Source: Sulfitobacter undariae
GTDB taxonomy: Bacteria; Pseudomonadota; Alphaproteobacteria; Rhodobacterales; Rhodobacteraceae
Length of the DNA stretch: 64,000 nt
Assembly: GCF_014196805.1 (NCBI RefSeq)
Contig: NZ_JACIEI010000005.1
Span: forward strand, 1 to 64,000
Reading direction: 5' to 3'
The notes beneath the pieces are model-generated. The model was not told the DNA's origin. It saw only the letters and a list, made by a program, of their open reading frames with translations, and made no database searches. This document shows, one piece after another, positions 35,901-43,407 of the stretch. The translations under genes were made by a program, and so were the position numbers. Each line of letters begins with the position of its first letter. Positions within the stretch are counted from its first letter, which is position 1.

Positions 35901-38402
35901 GGCGTTGCGATGATATCGGTTCTGTCGAACCGTGTGATCGAACAGCAAAGCCTTGATGTAAAAGCCGGTGAAACCACTGTGTCGCTGACCGTAACAGAGG
36001 ATTGGGGCAATAGCGCCTATGTCTCGGCTGCCGTGATCCGTCCGATGGATGTACAAGCGGCGATGAGCCCTGCACGCAGTTTGGGGCTGGCCCACGCCAC
36101 AATCGAACCAGATGAAAAGCAGTTGGTTGTCAGGCTGGACGCCGCTGCCGAAGTGGACGGGCAGGCGGGTATTCTGCAAGTGCCGGTTAAGATTGAGGGC
36201 ATCAAAGCGGGCGAGACTGCCTATGTCACGCTGGCGGCGGTTGATGTCGGCATCTTGAACCTCACGGACTTCAAAGCACCTGATCCCTCGGATCACTATT
36301 TCGGCCAACGCCGTTTGGGTGTGGAAATGCGCGATGTCTATGGGCGTTTGATTGATGGGCTAAGCGGGGCAATGGGCTCTGTCCGGTCGGGCGGCGATGC
36401 CGTGGCCTCGGCGCAGTTGCAATCGCCACCGCCCACCGAAGAGCTGATGGCATTTTTCAGCGGTCCGGTGACTGTTGGCGCAGATGGAAGTGCCATGGTC
36501 GAGGTCACGCGCCCAGCCTTCAACGGCACCATTCGCCTGATGGCTGTGGCGTGGTCTGAAACGGCTGTTGGCAATGCCACACAAGATGTTATCGCCCGCG
36601 ATCCGGTTGTGATCACCGCCAGCCTGCCGCGCCTTCTGGCTCCTCAGGATCAAAGCCATCTTTTGCTTGAGCTGATCCACACCAGCGGCCCAAGTGGCGT
36701 TATGAAACTTGAGGTTTTTGCCGATGCAGGCATTGCTATGGGCGCTGTCCCGTCAGAGGTGAACATCAGTGAGAGCGGCACATTACGTCTGCCGCTGGAT
36801 ATCTCGGCGCGGGAAATCGGCGATCACGATATTACTGTGCAATTGACCACACCCCAAGGTGTGGCGTTGCGCCGTGTGTTGCGGATGCCAGTGCGAAATA
36901 ATGATCCAGAAACAGCTACAACTCGTCGTTTCACCCTCAATCCGGGTGAGGAATTCACTTTTGATAACGCTGCTTTGACGGGTCTTCGAGCCGGCACTGC
37001 AAACGCGACGCTGGCGGCTGGCCCAATGGCGCGGTTTGACGTACCGGGTTTGTTGCGCCAGCTTGACCGTTACCCCTACGGGTGCACCGAACAAGTCACC
37101 TCTGCCGCCCTGCCGTTGCTCTATTTAAGCAGCTTGGCGCAGGACGCGGGTCTTGGCACGCCTGAGGACATCAATGCCAAAATTGCGGATGGTATCAGCC
37201 GCGTGATGGCGCGGCAGGCGTCGAACGGGGGCTTTGGCCTCTGGCGGGCTGAATCCGGTGCCTTCTGGCTGGACGCCTACGTGAGCGATTTCTTATGGCG
37301 CGCACAGGCGCAAGGCCATGCAGTACCGCCACGCGCATTAGCCACAGCGCTGGACAACCTGCGCAACAGGGTCAATTTCGCCCCCGACTTTGACGAGGGG
37401 GGCGAAGCTATCGCCTATGCGTTACTGGTGCTAGCGCGTGCTGGCGCCGCCCAAATGGGTGATTTGCGCTATTATGCGGATACCAAAGCAGCGGCATTCA
37501 CAACGCCAATGGCAGCGGCGCAACTGGGTGCAGCACTTGCCGCTTACGGTGACCCAACCCGCGCTGATCGAATGTTTGCCCGCGCTGGGACGTTGCTGTT
37601 GCAAGCGACAGATCGCTCTGCATGGCGCGATGATTTCGGTAGCAATCTACGTGACAAGGCGGCTGTTCTGACCCTTGCCGCAGAAGCAGGCAGCAATGCC
37701 TTGGCGTTGGGGCCTTTATCACAGTCTCTACGTGCCGATGGTCGCAACCTGTCTACGCAAGAAGCAGCCCAAGTGGTTATGGCGGCTCACGCGTTGGGCA
37801 CATCCGTGACCAACAGCGGCATCGAGGTAGACGGCAAACTGGTGACAGGACCAGTCGTCAAACGGCTCAGCGATGCAGATTCTACAGCGGTGTTGGTCAA
37901 GAATACGTCTGACGCAGCGACAGATATCACCCTCACCAGCTACGGTGTGCCAGAGGTTGCTCCTCCGGCCGGCGGTTATGGATACACGCTGAACCGCCGC
38001 TACTTCACGTTGGAAGGTGTGGCCGTTGAGGGCCCAGTTGCCGCTGGCACGCGGATCGTTGCTGTCCTCAGCGTGCAACCGTTTGAAAAAATCGGCGCGC
38101 GCTTGCTGATCGATGATCCGCTGCCTGGCGGGTTTGAGATCGACAATCCAAATCTGTTGGCAAGTGGTGCTGTGGATGCATTGGATTGGTTGAAAACCGT
38201 CGATCCGCAAAACGTCGAATTCCGCGCTGATCGCTTCATTGCAGCGGTGGATTATACAGGAACAGATGCATTCCAACTGGCCTATGTTGTACGGGCCATC
38301 ACACCGGGTGAATACCACCACCCAGCTGCGTTGGTCACGGATATGTACCGCCCAGAGTACCGCGCTGTTACTGATACCACCCGCCTGACCGTCACTCCGT
38401 GA
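32982..38402 (+). CDS. PAN-domain bacterial alpha-2-macroglobulin (YfhM-like)
   Basis: The ATG at 32982 with AAAGGGA upstream gives 1806 residues with a signal peptide (ALMWSIVSISAALAQ) and no lipobox. A PAN/Apple-like Cys-rich domain occupies about residues 30-95 (YTTQKSCMRACSAQTDCIGFTYN, then ACFPKSE). A long series of macroglobulin beta-domains follows, with a bait-like region, then a thioester motif with Cys at about residue 1368 (YPYGCTEQ) in the helical TED domain. Bacterial macroglobulins trap foreign proteases in the periplasm. Its GTGA overlap with pbpC fits the known macroglobulin/PBP1C pairing. Promoter region is shared with the kinase. Confidence 0.95.
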   Translation: MRILQCFAGALMWSIVSISAALAQTALPEHRYVYAPDTDFYGADLGQLFYTTQKSCMRACSAQTDCIGFTYNTKSKACFPKSEVSRTEYFDGAQSARKIQTSKVAQTLGAQRQAELVFLKAGDFAAARALVQENADRFPDNGFGLDDVSASIQSAIARSDTFTAARMIGTALAMTDRGELWTQFAWLAQRPKSDIPRDLANRLKREAVPAAINGYVRARSAEQQVTALELMARALEDNRRGRDMIGALRLANQLEPRAELQAALDAAIAKYGFRITGTRVDNNSARPRICAEFSESLVKAGTDYAPFVRLQDPTLVVEADDRTLCIEGVTHGTRYTATFRSGLPSASGEVLHKDVPITLYVRDRDPSVRFTSRAYVLPRSPEAALPIETVNTDTVEMKLRRVSDRNLLRAMQDSYFGKPLNKYEEDRFSSEIGQDVWAGTGVVQNTLNAAMTTRLPLTEALKDQPAGIYALTAGIKGADPYDNPAATQWFILTDLGLSTMSGTDGLHASVRNLGDATAREGVTLTLISRANAVLGEAVTDAEGRAHFPAGLTRGSGAAAPALLTAMDDGGDAAFLSLTDPAFDLSDRGVEGRPPAPPIDTFLTTDRGAYRVGETIFATVLTRDTLGRAVNGLPLVAVLSRPDGAEYSRTLTSNAVSGGHVFALPVGAQAPRGAWRLDVVADPADGPLASQTVLVEDFLPDRIEFDIALADTPIALGDMPTARVDARYLFGAPAADLEVEGELRLRATRRLEAHKGYLFGRYDEGFNTRTTYLDPARSDAQGIARLALKMPELSETPSQPLELALTTRMSEGSGRPVERQLQRALTPQTPLIGVKSNFDGVLSEGADAKFDLIVTKGEMPVQWTFNKVETRYQWYQSGGGWEWEPITRRIRVDSGEMTLGTMPKPLALPTQWGQYELLVEQTAAPFAVTSVSLASGWYGGDDASATPDFLAVSLDREAYAVGDTATLRIVAPEAGVAMISVLSNRVIEQQSLDVKAGETTVSLTVTEDWGNSAYVSAAVIRPMDVQAAMSPARSLGLAHATIEPDEKQLVVRLDAAAEVDGQAGILQVPVKIEGIKAGETAYVTLAAVDVGILNLTDFKAPDPSDHYFGQRRLGVEMRDVYGRLIDGLSGAMGSVRSGGDAVASAQLQSPPPTEELMAFFSGPVTVGADGSAMVEVTRPAFNGTIRLMAVAWSETAVGNATQDVIARDPVVITASLPRLLAPQDQSHLLLELIHTSGPSGVMKLEVFADAGIAMGAVPSEVNISESGTLRLPLDISAREIGDHDITVQLTTPQGVALRRVLRMPVRNNDPETATTRRFTLNPGEEFTFDNAALTGLRAGTANATLAAGPMARFDVPGLLRQLDRYPYGCTEQVTSAALPLLYLSSLAQDAGLGTPEDINAKIADGISRVMARQASNGGFGLWRAESGAFWLDAYVSDFLWRAQAQGHAVPPRALATALDNLRNRVNFAPDFDEGGEAIAYALLVLARAGAAQMGDLRYYADTKAAAFTTPMAAAQLGAALAAYGDPTRADRMFARAGTLLLQATDRSAWRDDFGSNLRDKAAVLTLAAEAGSNALALGPLSQSLRADGRNLSTQEAAQVVMAAHALGTSVTNSGIEVDGKLVTGPVVKRLSDADSTAVLVKNTSDAATDITLTSYGVPEVAPPAGGYGYTLNRRYFTLEGVAVEGPVAAGTRIVAVLSVQPFEKIGARLLIDDPLPGGFEIDNPNLLASGAVDALDWLKTVDPQNVEFRADRFIAAVDYTGTDAFQLAYVVRAITPGEYHHPAALVTDMYRPEYRAVTDTTRLTVTP

Positions 38403-40429
38403 GCCGCAGTGCCGGCCTTTTGGTGGCGCTTGTCGTCACATTGGGGCTGGCCGCGCATGGGCGTGACAGGCTGGACGCTTGGGTGGATAGCACCGTCTTA
38501 CCGCCCGTCCTGTCCGAAGTTGGCGTGGAGGTACGGGGGCGGGATGGCACGCTGCTGAGGGCCTTTCCGGTGGAGGATGGGCGCGTGCGGTTGGCCACCC
38601 GTCTGGATCAGGTCGATCCACGGTTCATTGCCATGTTGATCGCCTATGAGGACAAACGCTTCTACCGCCACGGTGGCGTTGATCTGCGCGCCACGTTGCG
38701 GGCTTCTGTTCAGGCGGTGCGATATGGGCGGGTTGTGTCTGGTGGATCAACGCTCAGCATGCAGGTGGCGCGGCTGCTGGAGAATTCTGGCACGGGAAAT
38801 GTATCGGGTAAACTGCGCCAGATGCGCCTTGCCATGGCGCTGGAACGGCGGCTAAGCAAAGATGAAATCCTGACGCTATATTTGCACCATGCGCCTTATG
38901 GTGGTGCTATTGAGGGGCTGCGTGCGGCCAGCCTGATGTGGTTTGGCAAAGAACCCAAACGCCTAACGCAGGCAGAAGCCGCACTGCTGATTGCTTTGCC
39001 ACAATCTCCTGAATCTCGCAGGCCGGATCGCCATCCCGATGCCGCACGCAAGGCGCGTGCGCGCGTGCTTGCACGGTTGGATTTAGCACCGGATCTACGC
39101 CAGCCCGACGTCCCATTGAAAATGCGCAACATGCCCCAAGACGCGCCCCATCTGGCGGCGACCCTGCGGCGGGACGCGCCTTTGGTTCTGCGCCACGGTA
39201 CAACAATTGACCCCCAGTTGCAGCGCCAGATGCAGGCCCTCGCAGGCCGTGCCGTTGCGGGGCAGGCGGCGGGTGTTTCTGCGGCCATTCTAGTAGCGGA
39301 TCATCAAAGCGGTGATGTTCTGGCCTATGTGGGTTCCCCTGCCTTCAACGCTGAAAATGGCGCGTTAGGCTTTGTGGATATGACCACAGCCAGCCGTTCA
39401 CCGGGATCGACGCTTAAGCCGCTGATCTACGCACTGGCCTTTGATGAAGGTCTGGTGCATCCGGATACGCTGATCAACGATGCGCCCGTGGCTTTTGGCC
39501 GCTATGCGCCACAGAATTTCGACGGGCAGTTTCGTGGTATGTTGACTGTGCGTGACGCCCTGACGCTCTCTTTGAACATCCCGCCTGTTTTGCTGACCAA
39601 TGAGTTGGGGCCCGCGCGCCTTATGGCGGGCCTGAGACGCGCTGGGACGCAGCCGCAACTGCCTGCGGGGCAGGCGGGGTTGGCCGTGGCTTTGGGCGGT
39701 GTCGGGATGAGCTTGCGTGATCTGGTTCAGCTTTATGCGGGTATCGCACAGGGGGGGCAATCGTTGCCGCTGCGCACCGACCCGAACAGGGCCGAGGCCG
39801 CGTTACAGCGGTTTGTGTCGCCCGTCGCGGCGTGGCAAGTTGCCCATATTCTGGCGGGTATCGCACCGCCTAAAGGTGCTGCTGCCCGTGCAGGCGAAAT
39901 CGCGTATAAAACCGGCACCTCTTATGGGTATCGCGATGCGTGGTCTGTGGGGTTTGACGGACGTCATGTGGTGGGCGTTTGGCTGGGCCGCCCTGATGGC
40001 ACCCCTGTGCCGGGGGCGTTTGGCGGGGCATTGGCCGCGCCCGTCTTGTTTGAAGCGTTTGACCGCATCAGCACCCGCCGCACACCTTTGCCGCGCCCGC
40101 CCAATGATGCGTTGATCCTTGGCACCGCCAATCTGCCCGAACCATTGCGCGAATTTCGCAGCCGTGATGCGGTGTTCGCCGCTGCGCCCGACAGCCCTGT
40201 GGTGACATTTCCCCCTGATGGTGCAGTCCTCAGGCGTAGCGGTTTTGGTGTGCCGTTGAAATTGCGTGCAGGGACATTGCCGCTGACGGTTCTGGTGAAC
40301 GGTGCGCCGATGATTACACAATTAAATGCGCGTGACGCTGTGCTTCCGTTAGAAGACGCTGGATTTACGCGCATCTCGGTTGTGGATGCGCAGGGGCGCA
40401 GCACCAGTGTGGAAATCCGTCTGGACTAA
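38399..40429 (+). CDS. pbpC: PbpC, penicillin-binding protein 1C (bifunctional)
   Basis: A GTG at 38399, overlapping the macroglobulin stop by 4 bases (GTGA), gives 676 residues with an N-terminal membrane anchor (LLVALVVTLGLAAHG). The glycosyltransferase 51 domain has its catalytic Glu in AYEDKRFYRHGGVD and the segment GGSTLSMQVARLL. The transpeptidase has SxxK in SPGSTLKPLIYALA, SxN in LSLNIPPVLL and KTG in AYKTGTSYGYRDAW. A C-terminal BiPBP-type beta domain ends the protein. PBP1C with macroglobulin is thought to repair and guard the wall after attack. Confidence 0.96.
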   Translation: MSRSAGLLVALVVTLGLAAHGRDRLDAWVDSTVLPPVLSEVGVEVRGRDGTLLRAFPVEDGRVRLATRLDQVDPRFIAMLIAYEDKRFYRHGGVDLRATLRASVQAVRYGRVVSGGSTLSMQVARLLENSGTGNVSGKLRQMRLAMALERRLSKDEILTLYLHHAPYGGAIEGLRAASLMWFGKEPKRLTQAEAALLIALPQSPESRRPDRHPDAARKARARVLARLDLAPDLRQPDVPLKMRNMPQDAPHLAATLRRDAPLVLRHGTTIDPQLQRQMQALAGRAVAGQAAGVSAAILVADHQSGDVLAYVGSPAFNAENGALGFVDMTTASRSPGSTLKPLIYALAFDEGLVHPDTLINDAPVAFGRYAPQNFDGQFRGMLTVRDALTLSLNIPPVLLTNELGPARLMAGLRRAGTQPQLPAGQAGLAVALGGVGMSLRDLVQLYAGIAQGGQSLPLRTDPNRAEAALQRFVSPVAAWQVAHILAGIAPPKGAAARAGEIAYKTGTSYGYRDAWSVGFDGRHVVGVWLGRPDGTPVPGAFGGALAAPVLFEAFDRISTRRTPLPRPPNDALILGTANLPEPLREFRSRDAVFAAAPDSPVVTFPPDGAVLRRSGFGVPLKLRAGTLPLTVLVNGAPMITQLNARDAVLPLEDAGFTRISVVDAQGRSTSVEIRLD

Positions 40430-40456
40430 TCGCGGTGACGGTGCCAAAGCACTGGC

Positions 40457-41368
40457 ATGTCACTTGCCCTTTCAGTTCTGCCGTTGCTGTTGATCATCGC
40501 CATTGGCTATGGTCTGGCCAAATCCGCAATCATTCCCCGTGGCAGTTGGGCTGCGATTGAAACGCTGTCATTTCGCGGGCTGATCCCTGCGACTTTGGTC
40601 CTTGCCATCGGGCAATCAGATCTGTCGCTGGACCGTGTCGGGGGCTTTGGCTTGGCGCTGGTGGTGACGATTGTTATTTTGACGGGCTTTGCGCTGGCCT
40701 TGCGGCTTCTTGCGCAGAAAACGTTGAATAATCCCTCCTTCACCTCATTGTTTCAGGGGATCATCCGCTGGAACGCCTTTGTTGCGCTGGCTGCGGCTGA
40801 GCAGTTTTTGGACGATGGGGTTGCGGTGCTGGCCGTTGCGATTGCGGTATTGATCCCTGTGATCAACGTGATTTGCATTGTTGTGCTGGCCGCCTATGGT
40901 CCGTCCAAGGCGAGCGTGGGCAAAGTGCTGCGCACTTTGTCTCGCAATCCACTGGTCCAAGCGTGCATTGTGGGATTGTTGATCAACATGAGCGGTCTGA
41001 CCCTTCCTGAACCCGTGAGCGACACGTTAGAAATGATCGGGCGTGGCGCATTGGGCGTTGGCCTGCTGGCTGTTGGCGCAGGGATCAGCCTGCGGCGGTT
41101 GGCGCGGGTTGATTGGCGGGTCTGTTTGGGGGCGTTCATGCGGCCTTTTGTGGCGTCCAGCCTGTTTGTGGGTGTGGGGATGTTGTTGGGCCTGCCCTCG
41201 GCGCAGCTTTTTGCAGGGGTGCTGGTTTTCGCAGCCCCTGCGGCGGCCAATGGCTATATCGTCGCCAAACAGATGGGCGGCGATGCCGAGCTTTATGTGG
41301 ATATCATGACATGGCAGGTCGTTTTGTCCCTGCTTGTGTTGCCTTTCTGGGCGTATATCCTGCTTTAA
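40457..41368 (+). CDS. AEC-family membrane transporter
   Basis: The 303-residue protein has about ten hydrophobic helices. Family hallmarks include an N-terminal LLIIAIGYGLAKSAIIP, RNPLVQACIVGLLINMSGLTLP in the middle, and the C-terminal GVLVFAAPAAANGYIVAKQMGGD. These resemble auxin efflux carrier/malonate-transporter-like proteins. Substrate is unknown. It lies 27 bases after pbpC and might be read through from it. Its TAA stop shares TTAA with the stop of the opposite-strand gene. Confidence 0.87.
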   Translation: MSLALSVLPLLLIIAIGYGLAKSAIIPRGSWAAIETLSFRGLIPATLVLAIGQSDLSLDRVGGFGLALVVTIVILTGFALALRLLAQKTLNNPSFTSLFQGIIRWNAFVALAAAEQFLDDGVAVLAVAIAVLIPVINVICIVVLAAYGPSKASVGKVLRTLSRNPLVQACIVGLLINMSGLTLPEPVSDTLEMIGRGALGVGLLAVGAGISLRRLARVDWRVCLGAFMRPFVASSLFVGVGMLLGLPSAQLFAGVLVFAAPAAANGYIVAKQMGGDAELYVDIMTWQVVLSLLVLPFWAYILL

Positions 41369-43407
41369 CGGCGTCCTTCGCGTAGCCATGCGGCAGTGAT
41401 AAAGCCCGCAGCCAACAGCAAAACCAACCATGTAGGCAGGATCGGTGTTTGGCGTACATCGCGGGTTTCATAGGCCTCACGCGGGGTGAAGCCGATCCAG
41501 CCACGGCCCGCAGCAGGGCGGCCTGCACGTACGTTACGGATGCGGGGCAGGCCATCTTCTATACGAACAATGCCACCACGCATGGCATCAATAACAGGCT
41601 CTAACACAGCGGCATTTGCGATGGTTTCCACAAACTCACGGGGGGCCGCAGGGCCAAGGCCGATGACGCTGATCTGGTCACCGTTCTCAAGGCGATAGAG
41701 ACCAATCTCGGGGCCGGTGAATTTTGTCACAAAACGGCCATGGCTGGTGGGCGCAAGCGGCAATTCGGTCACGGTCCCATCAGGTCCGGTTATGGTGAGT
41801 GGTGGCACGGTTTCACTAAGCGTGCGGCGTTCAATCCGCATGGTCTGGCCTTCTGCTGTTGCGGTTAGCGCTTCTTCCTCTAACTCGGGCTCGCCCATCA
41901 TCCAGTGGGCAAGGCGGCGCAGCAGCTCCAGTTGCGGACCGCCACCTTCATAACCACGGTTCCACAACCACGCTTGGTCAGAGGCCAGCAGCGCCACGCG
42001 CCCCTCGTCAACGCGGTCAAGGATTAACAGCGGGCGGTCGTCAATTCCTGTCATCACAACGTTGCCTGAGGTGGCGGTCACATCAATCTGGCGCAGCCAG
42101 CGGCCCCACTCCCCGTTTTGGGGCAGATCGGTTGTGACGGGGTGACGGTTGCCCAGATCGGACACAACGGGCAGATAAGGTTCCTCCAACACCCGTGCCG
42201 AGGGGGTTGCGGGCAGAACGCTGCCCAAAGGGGTGCGGAACAGGCTGTCGGCGCTGGCAAAATCAGGCCCCGCCGAGACCAGAACCGCGCCACCCTTGCG
42301 TACATAATTGGCGATGTTTTCAAGATAAAGAGACGGCAGAATGCCGCGCCGTTTGTAGCGGTCAAAGATGATAAGATCGAAATCGTCGATCTTTTCCATA
42401 AACAATTCACGAGTCGGGAAGGCGATCAACGACAATTCGGACACAGGCACGCCGTCTTGCTTTTCTGGGGGGCGCAGGATTGTGAAATGAACCAGATCAA
42501 CCGAACTGTCCGACTTGAGCAGGTTACGCCATGTGCGCCCGCCTGCGTGCGGTTCACCACTCACCAGAAGCACGCGCAAGCGGTCGCGCACGCCGTTCAT
42601 CTGGATCAGGGCGGAATTGTTGCGATCCGTCAACTCGCCCTCGGCGGTGGGAAGGGCAAAGCGGATCACGTTGCGGCCCCCATGGGGCAGAGTCACAGGC
42701 AGCTCTAAGTCTTGGCCAATCGGGACTCGAAACCGCTGTGGTTCTTCTGCGTCGATCGAGATGTCAATTTCCGTAAAACCGTCGCTGGCAGGGGCGGCAC
42801 CTAGATCATCAACCCGTAGGGTCAAGACCACAGGCTCTCCGATGATCGCAAAGGCTGGTGCGCCGATGACACTCAGGCGGCGGTCCCAATCGGATTCCTC
42901 GCCGCTTAGCAGGACGTGAAACGGGGCAGGTAGATCAACGGGCAGGTCTGCATCATGCACACGTCCGTCGGTTAGCGCGACAATGCCAGCCACCCGCGCA
43001 CGGGGTTCCTCGGCCAGTGCATCCGACAGGGCGCTCATCATTTGTGTGCCTGCGTCGCCTTCGCCATCAGGCACTGTAATGCGGCGCAATTCAGTGTTGG
43101 GGCGGGCTTTGATCTGTGCGGCCAATGTGTTTGCTGCATCGGTGGTTTGGGTGGCGCGGTCGCCCAGACGTTGGCTGGCGCTTTCGTCCTCCAGCATCAG
43201 CACAATATCGGTCAGGGGCGCACGGTCTTCTTGTTGAAAGGACGGGCCTGATAGCGCAGCCAGCACAACCAGCCCCGCCAGCCCCCGCAGTGCCCATCCG
43301 TGCAAGCCGCGCACAATCGCCAGCAAGATGCCAAGCGCGGCAATAACTGCGACCATGGTAAACATGGCCCAAGGAATAAGCGGGTCAAATACGAGTGTGG
43401 AAGTCAT
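41365..43407 (-). CDS. membrane protein with amidotransferase-like domain, last gene of the moxR operon
   Basis: The 680-residue protein has two N-terminal membrane helices (WAMFTMVAVIAALGILLAIV and a second ending in LVVLAALSG), a VWA-like region beginning TDIVLMLEDESASQ, and a long extracytoplasmic part. At about residues 330-370 is an amidotransferase-like fold (DLIIFDRYKRRGILP, then GGAVLVSAGPDFASADS) without an obvious catalytic Cys. A single helix closes the protein (PTWLVLLLAAGFITAAW) before a basic tail. It resembles the paralogous last gene of alphaproteobacterial moxR operons. Function is unknown. It overlaps the upstream gene by 4 bases. Confidence 0.75.
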   Translation of the reverse strand: MTSTLVFDPLIPWAMFTMVAVIAALGILLAIVRGLHGWALRGLAGLVVLAALSGPSFQQEDRAPLTDIVLMLEDESASQRLGDRATQTTDAANTLAAQIKARPNTELRRITVPDGEGDAGTQMMSALSDALAEEPRARVAGIVALTDGRVHDADLPVDLPAPFHVLLSGEESDWDRRLSVIGAPAFAIIGEPVVLTLRVDDLGAAPASDGFTEIDISIDAEEPQRFRVPIGQDLELPVTLPHGGRNVIRFALPTAEGELTDRNNSALIQMNGVRDRLRVLLVSGEPHAGGRTWRNLLKSDSSVDLVHFTILRPPEKQDGVPVSELSLIAFPTRELFMEKIDDFDLIIFDRYKRRGILPSLYLENIANYVRKGGAVLVSAGPDFASADSLFRTPLGSVLPATPSARVLEEPYLPVVSDLGNRHPVTTDLPQNGEWGRWLRQIDVTATSGNVVMTGIDDRPLLILDRVDEGRVALLASDQAWLWNRGYEGGGPQLELLRRLAHWMMGEPELEEEALTATAEGQTMRIERRTLSETVPPLTITGPDGTVTELPLAPTSHGRFVTKFTGPEIGLYRLENGDQISVIGLGPAAPREFVETIANAAVLEPVIDAMRGGIVRIEDGLPRIRNVRAGRPAAGRGWIGFTPREAYETRDVRQTPILPTWLVLLLAAGFITAAWLREGRR

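Noticed and set aside
41500..43300. Long plus-strand open frames opposite the 680-residue gene
   Set aside because: They are mirror frames caused by high GC and codon bias; the minus-strand gene has membrane helices and domains.
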